A stretch of 15,588 nucleotides of DNA from Flavobacteriaceae bacterium UBA7433 (GCA_002477565.1 DLQL01000046.1:1-15588), one strand, 5' to 3'; positions 1 to 7,777 are shown, counted from the stretch's first letter. Numbers and translations: made by a program. Notes: generated by a model not told the origin, from the sequence alone.

Positions 1-22
1 GCTCTAAAAAAAGAGGCGGGAA

Positions 23-1108
23 TTATGTAGTTACTGCTTTTTTTTTTTCTGCCTCGAATGTGAGGGATGCTATTTGCATGAGAGTAAGTTCTACCAACAG
101 GCGTTGGTTTTTACTTGTTTTGTATTTGAGATCACAGGCATTGGATTTTTCAATGGCTTGCATCAAAAAGGGCAGTGGGGCGGCAGCTGCTTGTGTCAAG
201 TACCTCTTTTTAGCAGCATCTCCTACTTCCAAAAGAGAAATGGTCTGTGCGTCTTTGGAAACCAATAGGTCTCTAAAATGAGAGGCCAGTCCGTTGATAA
301 AATGGTGCCCCTCAAAACCTTTGCTCAAAATGGAATTGAATTGGATGAGTACTTGAGGAATGTTGTTTCCAAGTAGTAAATCAGTAATGTTAAAATACGC
401 GTCATAATCCAAGACATTGAGGTTTTCCGTAACGGCTTCTCGTGTCAAATTATTTCCTGAAAAACTAATGACTCTGTCAAAAATAGAAAGCGCATCTCGC
501 ATGGCACCATCTGCTTTTTGAGCGATGATGTGCAAGGCGTCATCATCCGCGTTTATTTGCTGTTCTTGTGCAATCTTTTTCAAATGGTTTTTGGCGTCCA
601 ACACACCGATTCTCTTGAAATCAAAAATCTGACAACGCGATAAGATGGTTGGGATGATTTTGTGCTTTTCAGTGGTGGCCAAAATAAAAATGGCATGTGC
701 TGGTGGTTCTTCCAAGGTTTTTAAAAAAGCGTTGAAAGCCGCTTGGGAAAGCATGTGTACCTCATCGATGATGTAGACTTTGAATTTTCCAGTTTGAGGT
801 GGAATTCTTACCTGATCTGTCAATGAGCGAATGTCGTCTACTGAATTGTTGGATGCAGCATCCAATTCGAAGATGTTAAATGCAAAATCTTCGTCTTTAT
901 GAATTCCCTCTTGGTCGTTTATTTTTTTGGCGAGTATCCGAGCACAGCTTGTCTTTCCAACTCCACGAGGTCCTGTAAAAAGGAGTGCCTGTGCCAAGTG
1001 GTTGTTTTTTATAGCATTCTCCAAAGTATTTGTGATGGCTTGTTGCCCCACGACGTCTTCGAAAACTTGAGGACGGTACTTTCTTGCGGATACTATAAAT
1101 TGTTCCAT
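23..1108 (-). CDS. dnaX: DNA polymerase III subunit gamma/tau (short frame)
   Basis: Clamp-loader ATPase that, with delta and delta', loads the beta clamp in the replisome. The 361-residue product shows the AAA+ core in order: Walker A GPRGVGKT (46-53), DEVH Walker B (115-118), the SRC arginine-finger motif (157-159), then the helical domain III ending near residue 350. The four zinc-binding cysteines usual between Walker A and the LDAASN motif (82-87) are absent. The ATG at 1108 is chosen because MEQFIVSARKYRP matches the family N-terminus; an in-frame ATG at 1141 adds only 11 unconserved residues and overlaps the promoter. The reading frame stops five codons after an 11-A run. The product therefore equals a gamma-type protein (domains I-III), and the tau part is missing from this frame. 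Shifting -1 at the run opens a frame that reaches the window edge. This could be programmed slippage or a homopolymer length error. Identity is certain; the true 3' end is not. Confidence 0.95.
   Translation of the reverse strand: MEQFIVSARKYRPQVFEDVVGQQAITNTLENAIKNNHLAQALLFTGPRGVGKTSCARILAKKINDQEGIHKDEDFAFNIFELDAASNNSVDDIRSLTDQVRIPPQTGKFKVYIIDEVHMLSQAAFNAFLKTLEEPPAHAIFILATTEKHKIIPTILSRCQIFDFKRIGVLDAKNHLKKIAQEQQINADDDALHIIAQKADGAMRDALSIFDRVISFSGNNLTREAVTENLNVLDYDAYFNITDLLLGNNIPQVLIQFNSILSKGFEGHHFINGLASHFRDLLVSKDAQTISLLEVGDAAKKRYLTQAAAAPLPFLMQAIEKSNACDLKYKTSKNQRLLVELTLMQIASLTFEAEKKKAVTT
38..48 (-). other. dnaX: Poly-A(11) slippage site in dnaX
   Basis: On the coding strand the codons read GAA AAA AAA AAA GCA, an uninterrupted run of 11 A residues. 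In the unslipped frame translation gives E-K-K-K-A-V-T-T-stop. If one A is lost, the reading is E-K-K-K-Q-stop. If one A is added (or the ribosome shifts -1), the reading is E-K-K-K-S-S-N-Y-I-I-P-A-S-F-F-R and stays open to base 1. That continuation resembles what I recall after the KKK of flavobacterial tau proteins. Known precedents are transcriptional slippage on A9 in Thermus thermophilus dnaX and ribosomal -1 frameshifting on A6G in Escherichia coli dnaX. I see no convincing upstream Shine-Dalgarno stimulator, which would favour transcriptional slippage here. Confidence 0.6.
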
Positions 1109-1129
1109 GTATGGTTTTGGATTGAAAGA

Positions 1130-1160
1130 CAAATGTAACAATTAGATAAAGGAAAACCAA
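1130..1160 (-). promoter_or_regulatory. Bacteroidota-type promoter of dnaX
   Basis: Read on the minus strand, a TTG (1160-1158) is followed after 20 bases by TAcaTTTG (1137-1130), which matches the Bacteroidota -33/-7 consensus TTG-N(about 17-23)-TAnnTTTG. Transcription would begin near 1123 and leave a leader of about 15 bases before the dnaX ATG at 1108. The location supports that start codon rather than the upstream one. Confidence 0.6.
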
Positions 1161-1269
1161 CAAAAAATATGCACAGTGTTTTCAAATGGCTTCGCCGTCC
1201 AAGAAGCGACGCTATGAATTCCTGAAAATACCTTACATTGCAGTGCAACACAACCTTATTTATGTTATA

Positions 1270-1902
1270 ATGTACAAACAAACAGGCTTTTTTCAATTTT
1301 ACTCCTGCTTTTTTTTGGTTTTTTTTGTGCTGTTTGGAAATCAAGTATGTGCACAGTCACCAAAAGACTCTTTAAAAGTAGCCTATTTTGCCAGTGGTTG
1401 CTTTTGGTGTGTGGAAACCATTTTTGAGAGTGTGGATGGGGTGGAAGAAGCAGTTTCAGGCTATTCGGGTGGACAGGAAGAGAACCCTTCATATGAATCC
1501 ACAAGTAGCGGTGTTTCGGGACATGCAGAAACGGTTGCAGTCTATTACAATCCTTCCAAAATTTCCTATCAAAACTTATTGAAAGTTTACTTTGGTTCAC
1601 AAAACCCTACCACTTATGGACAATTTCCCGATTTTGGAAGCGCCTACAGGTCTGTGGTGTTTCACCAAAACAAGCAAGAAAAAAAAGCCATAGATTCCTT
1701 GCATTCCATTTTGAATCGAAAAATTTACGGTGGAAGAATGCAAACAGAAATTCTACCCTTTGAAAAATTTTACAAGGCGGAGGAAGAACATCAGGATTTT
1801 GAAAAAAACAATCCCAACAACCCCTATATCCAAAAGGTTTCCATCCCAAGGCTGGAGCGTTTTAAGAAGTTGTTTTTCAAGACTGCTGACGAAGAACACT
1901 AA
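1270..1902 (+). CDS. msrA: Peptide methionine (S)-S-oxide reductase, exported
   Basis: Reduces methionine-S-sulfoxide in proteins back to methionine. The product has 210 residues. The N-terminus (1-28) is a hydrophobic signal peptide ending VCA, with predicted signal peptidase I cleavage before Q29, so the enzyme should act in the periplasm. The catalytic motif is GCFWCVE (43-49): C44 is the expected nucleophile, and C47 stands where many homologues have glycine, giving a CxxC-like pair that could resolve the sulfenic acid internally. Other family blocks are SGHAE (83-87), QNPTT (111-115), a GSAYRS block (123-128) and EEEHQDF (171-177). The ATG at 1270 is preferred over an in-frame ATG at 1186 because it places the signal peptide at the N-terminus. 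No MsrB domain is fused. The 3' end is 19 bases from the convergent membrane-protein gene. Confidence 0.93.
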   Translation: MYKQTGFFQFYSCFFLVFFVLFGNQVCAQSPKDSLKVAYFASGCFWCVETIFESVDGVEEAVSGYSGGQEENPSYESTSSGVSGHAETVAVYYNPSKISYQNLLKVYFGSQNPTTYGQFPDFGSAYRSVVFHQNKQEKKAIDSLHSILNRKIYGGRMQTEILPFEKFYKAEEEHQDFEKNNPNNPYIQKVSIPRLERFKKLFFKTADEEH

Positions 1903-1921
1903 TCAATGATTGCAAGACAAA

Positions 1922-2806
1922 TCAGTCATTTATTTTTTCATACTTGTTGTGAATGGTCAAAATAGTCAATCCAAAAAGAACGGCTGTTATAATCAATACT
2001 GTGTTCGTCAATCCATCCGCTGCAAAGGACATGCGAATCAATATGGTTGAGATGATAAAGCCCGAATTCCGAATCACCTTGTGAAAATCATCGGTATAAA
2101 AGAAGGAAACCAGCAACAGAATTACATCCACACTGATCAGAATGCTAAAAAATTGGTCAAAAAAGAGGTGGTTGATGTTTTTAAATGCCTGTCCTAAATC
2201 TGGTGTAGCAAGACTTCCCTTTGCCCAAGAAAACAAACTAAAAGTTGCTACTGTAAAGAGCAGGGGGATCAAGCACATGGCAATCACTTGCTTGATTCTT
2301 ATAAAAAGGGCGACATTGATTTGAGTACTGGAATCCCTTTGCCGCTTTTTTTTACTTTCCAAGTAAAATAAATACAAAAGGAAAAAGAGGAGTACTGCAG
2401 AAATTAAGTCGTAAGTAAATTGCATGTTTTCTTTGATTTCAAACCAACGTATGGAAGGCTCGATGGCAGAAATGTCTTTGAACAACCTTCGAATAACAAT
2501 GAGCGTCATGATTTCGTATTGCTTTCCAATATAAGTAGTGATGGATCTTGGCAAGTAAAAAATCAATAAGTATACTTCATAAATCAAAATAAATGAAAAC
2601 GGGGTGTAAATAGCCGCAATGGGGTTTTTTAAAAGCTCCCGATCCGAATCGAATGCAATCCAATTGAAATCCACCAAATAGATCAGTGCCAAATGCACCA
2701 CAAAACTCACAATCGCGATGCCGAGTATGATTTTTTCTATCTGTTGTTTTGAATTTTCAGAAAGTAGACTTGAAAAAATATTTTTTAAGAAGTTGTTTTT
2801 TAACAT
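1922..2806 (-). CDS. Polytopic membrane protein of unknown function
   Basis: I cannot assign a function to this 294-residue protein. It has six or seven probable membrane segments, at about 26-45, 64-86, 133-149, 172-193, 218-237, 248-263 and 268-285. There is a lysine/arginine-rich cytoplasmic-type loop at 152-158 and a charged linker (93-132) containing VIRRLFKDI (104-112). The block NPIAAIYTPFSFILIYEVY (61-79), followed by YLPRS (84-88), looks like the best-conserved part; I recall similar uncharacterised proteins in other Flavobacteriaceae. The layout loosely recalls ion-channel-like membrane proteins, but no pore signature is visible. It lies 217 bases downstream of the FAD/Fe-S oxidoreductase on the same strand, too far to infer an operon with confidence, and converges on msrA. 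Confidence 0.85.
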   Translation of the reverse strand: MLKNNFLKNIFSSLLSENSKQQIEKIILGIAIVSFVVHLALIYLVDFNWIAFDSDRELLKNPIAAIYTPFSFILIYEVYLLIFYLPRSITTYIGKQYEIMTLIVIRRLFKDISAIEPSIRWFEIKENMQFTYDLISAVLLFFLLYLFYLESKKKRQRDSSTQINVALFIRIKQVIAMCLIPLLFTVATFSLFSWAKGSLATPDLGQAFKNINHLFFDQFFSILISVDVILLLVSFFYTDDFHKVIRNSGFIISTILIRMSFAADGLTNTVLIITAVLFGLTILTIHNKYEKIND

Positions 2807-3023
2807 GTTGGGGGTGTTGATGTGCCCTTGAAAGATAGTGTTTTTAAATGAAATACGACAAACAGCGATCGCACGCAGTTCACAAACAAAACTATTTTAG
2901 CGGGGAAGCGCCGTTTTTAAACCAAAATCGAACGTCTCCGAGCACCCCTATGTTTCTTAATAAAAAAAAGAATTTGGATCAGGTCAAAAACAAGCCATTG
3001 CAGTCGAAAGGATTGATTGCAAG

Positions 3024-5936
3024 CTACATCAAAGCCTCTTTTAAAATACTGACGGGGTGCTTGCTGTCACGCGCAACCCCATCTTTGATTTGATGTCTGC
3101 AGCTCGTCCCAGCAGCAGCAATGAGTACTTCGGGACCCAATTTTCTAATTTTAGGAAACAAACTATTTTCGCCCATTTGCATGCTGATTTTGTAATGTTC
3201 TTTTTCATAACCGAATGAACCAGCCATTCCACAACAGCTTGTATTTAATAAAGTTACGTTGAAATTGACAGGCAGGTTCAATATCGAAAAAGTAGGTTCC
3301 ATCGAACTCAGCGACTTTTGATGGCAATGCCCGTGTATTTTAATAGTTTTGTGTTCTTTGGTACATAGGGCAGGAGTCAGGTGTTTTTTTTCAACGGCTT
3401 GTTTTAAAAATTCCTCAATTGTATAGGTGTGCTTAGATATTTTGGCCGCCTTTTCGCTGTCGTTTGCCAAACGCAAGTATTCGTCTCTGAATGTTAAAAT
3501 GGCTGAAGGTTCAATGCCGACCAAAGGTGTGTTTTCGGAAATCATATCGGAGAAAGTAGCTACATTTGCACTAGCTTTTTCTTTGGCAATGTTGAGCAAT
3601 CCTTTGGAAATCGCACTTCTTCCGCTTTCTTCATGGTCCACGATGAGTGGTTTGTACCCTATTTTGGACAAGAGTTCCAAACAATCCATTCCTGTTTGTA
3701 CATCGTAATGATTTGTAAAAGCATCACAAAAAACAACTACTTTCCCATGAGGACTGGGGTTCCTGTGGAGTCTGGTTGCATTTTTTTGGTACCATTTCCG
3801 CAATGTGGTGGGGGCCAATTTTGGAAGCGCTCGTTGCGGTGCAACGCCTAGTATTTTTTTAGAAATTCCCATTTGCAAAAGGGCATTGCTCAGCTGAGGA
3901 GCCCAACTGGCATAACGGTTGTATTTGAAATTGTTTCCAAAGAGCTTTGTGCGAAGCGGGACCTTGTTTTCTTGGAAGTATTGGTGTAAAAATTCTGCTT
4001 TCAAAACGGAGACATCTACACTGCTCGGACATTCGCTGGCACAGGCTTTGCAACTGATGCACAGGTCAAAAACCTCATGCAATTCTTTGTGATTGAATTT
4101 ATTTTCTTCCGTACTGTGTGTCAAAAATTCTCTCAGTGCATTGGCACGTGCTCGCGTGCTGTCCTTTTCAGCATTGGTTGCGCGATAGCTCGGACACATG
4201 GTTCCTCCAGCAGCGACGGGTTTGCGACAATCCCCAGAGCCGTTGCATTTTTCCGCATGCTTTAGAATGCCCTGACTGTCGTCAAAATTCATCAAAGTTG
4301 GAATGACAGGTTCTTGGCGTCCGGGTTCATACCGTAAGCTTTTGTCCATGGGTAATGGGTTGACAATTTTACCCGGGTTGAACGAATTCGAAGGATCAAA
4401 GGCTTTTTTTATGCGCTTCAAAAGTTCGTAATTTTTTGGGCCAATCATCATGGGGATGAATTCGGAACGTACAATTCCGTCACCGTGTTCGCCACTAAAA
4501 GAGCCCTTGTACTTCTTTACGAGCTGAGCGGTTTTGGTGGTGATTTTTCGGAACAAGACGACATCTGCTTTCTTTTTTAAATTCAAAATCGGACGCAGGT
4601 GAATTTCTCCAGCTCCTGCATGTGCATAGTAAACAGCTTTTTGGTCGAAATCGACCATCATTTGGGCAAACTCTGCAATGTATGCTGGCAGGTCTTTTAG
4701 TCGGACTGCTGTGTCTTCAATACAAGCGACAGCTTTGTCATCTCCAATTAAATTCCCCAACAAGCCCAATCCTGCTTTTCGAAGCTCGTGGATTTTTGGA
4801 ATGTCTTTGTCAAAAATTTTGGGGTAGTGGTATCCGAAGTTGTTGGATTGCAAATCCGCAATTAACAAGTTGGCCAATTTTTCTGCTTCTTGTGCAGTTG
4901 GGGCAGCGACTTCCAGGAGCAGAAGTGCTTCGGGTTCTCCATTTAAGAAAAACCTGTTTTTTTCCTGTGCTCTGTTGTTTTTGGTACAGTCCAAAATAAT
5001 CCGGTCCATCAATTCACAGGTGTACAAATTGTGTTGCATTGCCAGTACAACCGCTTCCAAACTCTCTTGAACACTTGTAAAATGAGCCGCCACCACAACC
5101 GCATTTTTTGGAGGTAAAACATCCAATTGAAGTGTGATTTCTGTTGCAATTCCCAGGGTGCCTTCACTGCCACAGAGCAATTCACAGAGGTTGCTTTCTG
5201 GAACATTTCCACCAAAAAGCTCGAATTTTAATAAGGAGTCAACAGCATAACCTGTATTTCTACGATGTATGCTTGGATCGGGAAATTCTTTGTGGATTTC
5301 ATTTTGCACCGCTGTTTGAGAAAGTTCCTCATAAAGGGCTTTGTAGATCTTGTTTTCCAAAGTATTCCCCAAAGTTTTGTCTCGAAATTCTTGTGTGTTT
5401 ACCTTTTTAAAAACCACCACAGAGGCATCGCTTAAAATGGTTTTCATCTCAAGAACCTTATCGCGGGTCACACCGTATTGTATGGAAGTTGTTCCAGAAG
5501 AGTTGTTGCCCACCATTCCACCAATCATACAGCGGTTTGAAGTAGACGTGTTGGGGCCAAAAAACAAACCGTATGGTTTTAAAAATCGGTTCAAATCGTC
5601 TCGAATGACACCGGGTTCTACAGTGACGGTTTTGTTGGCAAGGTCCAAAGTGCCTATTTTTTGAAAATGCTTGGAAGTATCTATGACGATTCCATCACCC
5701 ACACATTGGCCAGCCAAGGAAGTGCCTGCTGCCCTAAGGGTCATTGCTATTTTGTATTTGGAAGCAAAGCGTACTACTTTTTGAATGTCTGTTTCAGTAC
5801 TAGGGTAGGCGACTGCCAAAGGTGTTTTGCGGTAGACAGAAGCGTCAGTAGCATAGATTTTACGGTGAAGGCTGTCGGTACAAATTGTGCCTTCTAATGC
5901 TTGGGACAATTCATCAAACGGTATTTTTTCAATCAT
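3024..5936 (-). CDS. FAD- and Fe-S-binding oxidoreductase (YdiJ/D-lactate dehydrogenase-like fusion)
   Basis: Fused flavoprotein and iron-sulfur oxidase, 970 residues, expected to oxidise a D-2-hydroxy acid (lactate, glycolate or 2-hydroxyglutarate type) and pass electrons through Fe-S centres to a respiratory acceptor. Residues about 35-270 form the FAD-binding PCMH domain, with RAAGTSLAGQ (68-77), GPNTSTSNRCMIGG (127-140), NNSSGT (144-149) and CGSEGTLGI (255-263). Residues 275-525 form the FAD-oxidase C domain, with HAGAGEIHLRP (439-449) and GEHGDGI (482-488). A cysteine group lies at 564, 570 and 581, then a ferredoxin-like CxxCxxCxxxCP at 626-637. The C-terminal part is of GlpC/CCG type, with HGHCHQKS (868-875) and NTSCCGMAG (898-906). 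The ATG at 5936 is chosen because the family N-terminus begins there; the frame stays open to 6071, but the extra 45 residues are unconserved and cover the promoter of the divergent small gene. The exact substrate is not deducible. Confidence 0.9.
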   Translation of the reverse strand: MIEKIPFDELSQALEGTICTDSLHRKIYATDASVYRKTPLAVAYPSTETDIQKVVRFASKYKIAMTLRAAGTSLAGQCVGDGIVIDTSKHFQKIGTLDLANKTVTVEPGVIRDDLNRFLKPYGLFFGPNTSTSNRCMIGGMVGNNSSGTTSIQYGVTRDKVLEMKTILSDASVVVFKKVNTQEFRDKTLGNTLENKIYKALYEELSQTAVQNEIHKEFPDPSIHRRNTGYAVDSLLKFELFGGNVPESNLCELLCGSEGTLGIATEITLQLDVLPPKNAVVVAAHFTSVQESLEAVVLAMQHNLYTCELMDRIILDCTKNNRAQEKNRFFLNGEPEALLLLEVAAPTAQEAEKLANLLIADLQSNNFGYHYPKIFDKDIPKIHELRKAGLGLLGNLIGDDKAVACIEDTAVRLKDLPAYIAEFAQMMVDFDQKAVYYAHAGAGEIHLRPILNLKKKADVVLFRKITTKTAQLVKKYKGSFSGEHGDGIVRSEFIPMMIGPKNYELLKRIKKAFDPSNSFNPGKIVNPLPMDKSLRYEPGRQEPVIPTLMNFDDSQGILKHAEKCNGSGDCRKPVAAGGTMCPSYRATNAEKDSTRARANALREFLTHSTEENKFNHKELHEVFDLCISCKACASECPSSVDVSVLKAEFLHQYFQENKVPLRTKLFGNNFKYNRYASWAPQLSNALLQMGISKKILGVAPQRALPKLAPTTLRKWYQKNATRLHRNPSPHGKVVVFCDAFTNHYDVQTGMDCLELLSKIGYKPLIVDHEESGRSAISKGLLNIAKEKASANVATFSDMISENTPLVGIEPSAILTFRDEYLRLANDSEKAAKISKHTYTIEEFLKQAVEKKHLTPALCTKEHKTIKIHGHCHQKSLSSMEPTFSILNLPVNFNVTLLNTSCCGMAGSFGYEKEHYKISMQMGENSLFPKIRKLGPEVLIAAAGTSCRHQIKDGVARDSKHPVSILKEALM

Positions 5937-6014
5937 ATTTGTGGATTTGGGACTTCCTTCAAAAAGTAAAAGTAATGCATATTTGCAAACTTTTATTTTC
6001 GAACTGCTTTTTTT

Positions 6015-6042
6015 TTGGGATACAGGCATTTCTGTATCTTTG
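6015..6042 (+). promoter_or_regulatory. Bacteroidota-type promoter of small basic-protein gene
   Basis: TTG (6015-6017), a 17-base spacer and TAtcTTTG (6035-6042) match the Bacteroidota -33/-7 consensus. The start of transcription would be near 6049, about 38 bases before the ATG at 6087. It sits in the divergent region behind the oxidoreductase gene and supports transcription of the short gene downstream. Confidence 0.6.
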
Positions 6043-6086
6043 TCAAAGCGAGAGACCCTAAAAATTCTCATCTAATTTTTCCAACC

Positions 6087-6272
6087 ATGCCCAAACAAGG
6101 AAAGGCAAAAAACACAAAAAACAAAGCCAAACACAGCAAATTGATGCTGCGAAAGGCAAACAAACTTCGAGCAGAAAAATTACAGCACCAGCAGCGACTG
6201 AAACAGCTGTTGCACAAACAAAGAGAAAAACAAAACAAAATAGCCACAGAACAAGGCCTCAAAAAGTTGTAA
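6087..6272 (+). CDS. Small highly basic protein, unknown function
   Basis: This 61-residue product consists largely of lysine, arginine, glutamine and alanine, with no membrane segment, no cysteine and almost no aromatic residues. From about residue 18 to the end it has high helical propensity (leucines spaced among K/R/Q/E), so a single long amphipathic helix is likely. The N-terminal MPKQGKAKNTKNKAKHSK is unstructured and strongly positive, which would suit binding of RNA, DNA or the ribosome; this is inference only. A promoter matching the phylum consensus lies 45 bases upstream, which makes it a more credible gene than a chance reading frame. It is not the ribosomal protein Thx, whose sequence differs. 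No Shine-Dalgarno sequence is visible. It stands alone between the divergent oxidoreductase gene and glyA. Confidence 0.65.
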   Translation: MPKQGKAKNTKNKAKHSKLMLRKANKLRAEKLQHQQRLKQLLHKQREKQNKIATEQGLKKL

Positions 6273-6405
6273 AACAGCCTTTGGTTGGCATCATTTGTTG
6301 AACGTTTTTGAGCTGTCACTCAAATACTTGTTGGCAAAGCTGTCATTGTTTAAAAACTGTTCATTTTTATTTTAAAAATCTAAGAAAAATACAAAAGAGA
6401 ATTTG

Positions 6406-6413
6406 TAATTTTG
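6406..6413 (+). promoter_or_regulatory. -7 promoter element of glyA
   Basis: TAatTTTG matches the Bacteroidota -7 element. Transcription would start near 6420, giving a leader of about 28 bases before the glyA ATG at 6449. No TTG occurs at the expected -33 spacing, so the promoter is incomplete by consensus. The leader is A/T-only in its last part, as is common for strong starts in this phylum. Confidence 0.45.
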
Positions 6414-6448
6414 TTTTTTTATTTAGCAATACGTAAATATTTTAAAAA

Positions 6449-7723
6449 ATGCAACGAGATCAAATCATATTCGACTTAATTCAAGACGAAAAAGAAAGAC
6501 AATTGGAAGGCTTGGAGCTCATTGCTTCAGAAAATTTTGTCAGTGAACAAGTTATGGAAGCACAAGGTTCTGTGTTGACCAACAAATACGCTGAAGGGTA
6601 TCCAGGAAAACGCTATTATGGAGGCTGTGAAGTCGTTGATGTCGTAGAGCAAATAGCAATTGACAGGGCCAAAGAATTGTTTGGTGCTGCCTATGCAAAT
6701 GTACAGCCTCATTCGGGGTCTCAAGCCAATGCGGCTGTCTACTTGGCTGTCCTAAAACCCGGAGATAAGATTCTCGGTTTTGACCTCTCTCATGGAGGGC
6801 ATTTGACACACGGTTCTCCTGTAAATTTTTCAGGAAAAACCTACCAAGCTTCCTTTTATGGAGTCGATGCTGAAACAGGTGTTTTGAACTACGATAAAAT
6901 TCAAGAAGTAGCGACCCAAGAACAACCCCAAATCATCATCGCTGGTGCATCTTCTTATTCTAGAGATATTGATTTCAAGCGTTTTCGTGAGATTGCGGAC
7001 AGTGTAGGTGCCTATTTGTTGGCAGACATATCACATCCTGCGGGAATGATTGCCAAAGGATTGTTGAACGATCCGATTCCCCATTGCCATTTTGTTACTA
7101 CGACAACTCACAAAACGTTGAGAGGACCGAGAGGAGGGATGATTTTGATGGGACAAGATTTTGAAAACAAGATGGGCATCACTCTAAAAAACGGTTCTTT
7201 GCGAAAAATGTCAGGTCTCTTAAATGCCGCGGTCTTTCCAGGAATGCAAGGAGGTCCTTTGGAACACGTGATTGCTGCGAAAGCCATTGCTTTTGGAGAA
7301 GCCTTGTCGGATGAGTTTTTACACTACCAAATACGCGTCAAAAAGAATGCTGCCGCTTTGGCTGCTGCTTTTGTGGCAAAAGATTACAAACTGATTTCGG
7401 GAGGTACAGACAACCATTGTATGTTGATTGATTTACGCAATAAGAATCTGTCGGGAAAAGATGCAGAACAAGCTTTGGTAAAAGCGGACATTACGGTCAA
7501 TAAAAACATGGTTCCTTTCGATGATAAATCTCCCTTTGTAACTTCGGGAATTCGCATTGGTGCTGCTGCAGTGACAACACGTGGATTGAACGAAGCGGAC
7601 ATGGAAACCGTGGTCGCTTTGATCGACGAGGTCATTCAAAACTTCGAAGACGAAGCGCTGTTGGCATCCGTTTCAGAAAAAGTAAATGATTTGATGCAAG
7701 GCAGAGCGTTGTTCAATGCTTAG
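6449..7723 (+). CDS. glyA: Serine hydroxymethyltransferase
   Basis: Pyridoxal-phosphate enzyme that converts serine and tetrahydrofolate to glycine and 5,10-methylene-tetrahydrofolate, the main one-carbon source in the cytosol. The product is full length at 424 residues. Visible family blocks are LELIASENF (22-30), YAEGYPGKRYYGGCE (47-61), QPHSGSQAN (86-94), ADISHPAGMIAKG (192-204) and the PLP-lysine motif TTTTHKTLRGPRGG (217-230) with K222 as the Schiff-base lysine. The C-terminal domain contains TSGIRIGAAAVTTRG. The start is fixed by the MQRDQIIFDLIQDEK N-terminus of the family and by the -7 element 36 bases upstream. It is a single-gene unit with its own promoter and a strong terminator just after the stop. 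Confidence 0.98.
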   Translation: MQRDQIIFDLIQDEKERQLEGLELIASENFVSEQVMEAQGSVLTNKYAEGYPGKRYYGGCEVVDVVEQIAIDRAKELFGAAYANVQPHSGSQANAAVYLAVLKPGDKILGFDLSHGGHLTHGSPVNFSGKTYQASFYGVDAETGVLNYDKIQEVATQEQPQIIIAGASSYSRDIDFKRFREIADSVGAYLLADISHPAGMIAKGLLNDPIPHCHFVTTTTHKTLRGPRGGMILMGQDFENKMGITLKNGSLRKMSGLLNAAVFPGMQGGPLEHVIAAKAIAFGEALSDEFLHYQIRVKKNAAALAAAFVAKDYKLISGGTDNHCMLIDLRNKNLSGKDAEQALVKADITVNKNMVPFDDKSPFVTSGIRIGAAAVTTRGLNEADMETVVALIDEVIQNFEDEALLASVSEKVNDLMQGRALFNA

Positions 7724-7744
7724 TTTTTTCAATCTTTTATACAC

Positions 7745-7777
7745 ACCTCTTTTGGCTCGCTAAAAGAGGTTTTTTTT
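7745..7777 (+). terminator. Rho-independent terminator after glyA
   Basis: A perfect 9-bp stem, ACCTCTTTT (7745-7753) with AAAAGAGGT (7762-7770), encloses an 8-base loop and runs into eight T residues (7770-7777). It begins 21 bases after the glyA stop. On the opposite strand, where xerD ends, the hairpin is not followed by a T run, so it should act mainly on glyA transcripts. Confidence 0.92.

Noticed and set aside
1186..1269. Longer msrA start at 1186
   Set aside because: It would bury the signal peptide internally; the ATG at 1270 places it at the N-terminus.
1905..1935. Possible bidirectional terminator between msrA and the membrane-protein gene
   Set aside because: The stem TGATTG/CAA(a)TCA is short with a bulge, and the T-rich stretch is interrupted and lies within the neighbouring coding region.
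2865..2872. Palindromic octamer GCGATCGC
   Set aside because: A single copy; this octamer is a dispersed repeat in cyanobacteria, and one occurrence here means nothing.
5937..6071. Longer N-terminus of the FAD/Fe-S oxidoreductase (45 extra residues)
   Set aside because: The extension is unlike the family, and it lies over the promoter of the divergent small gene; the internal ATG at 5936 gives the expected N-terminus.
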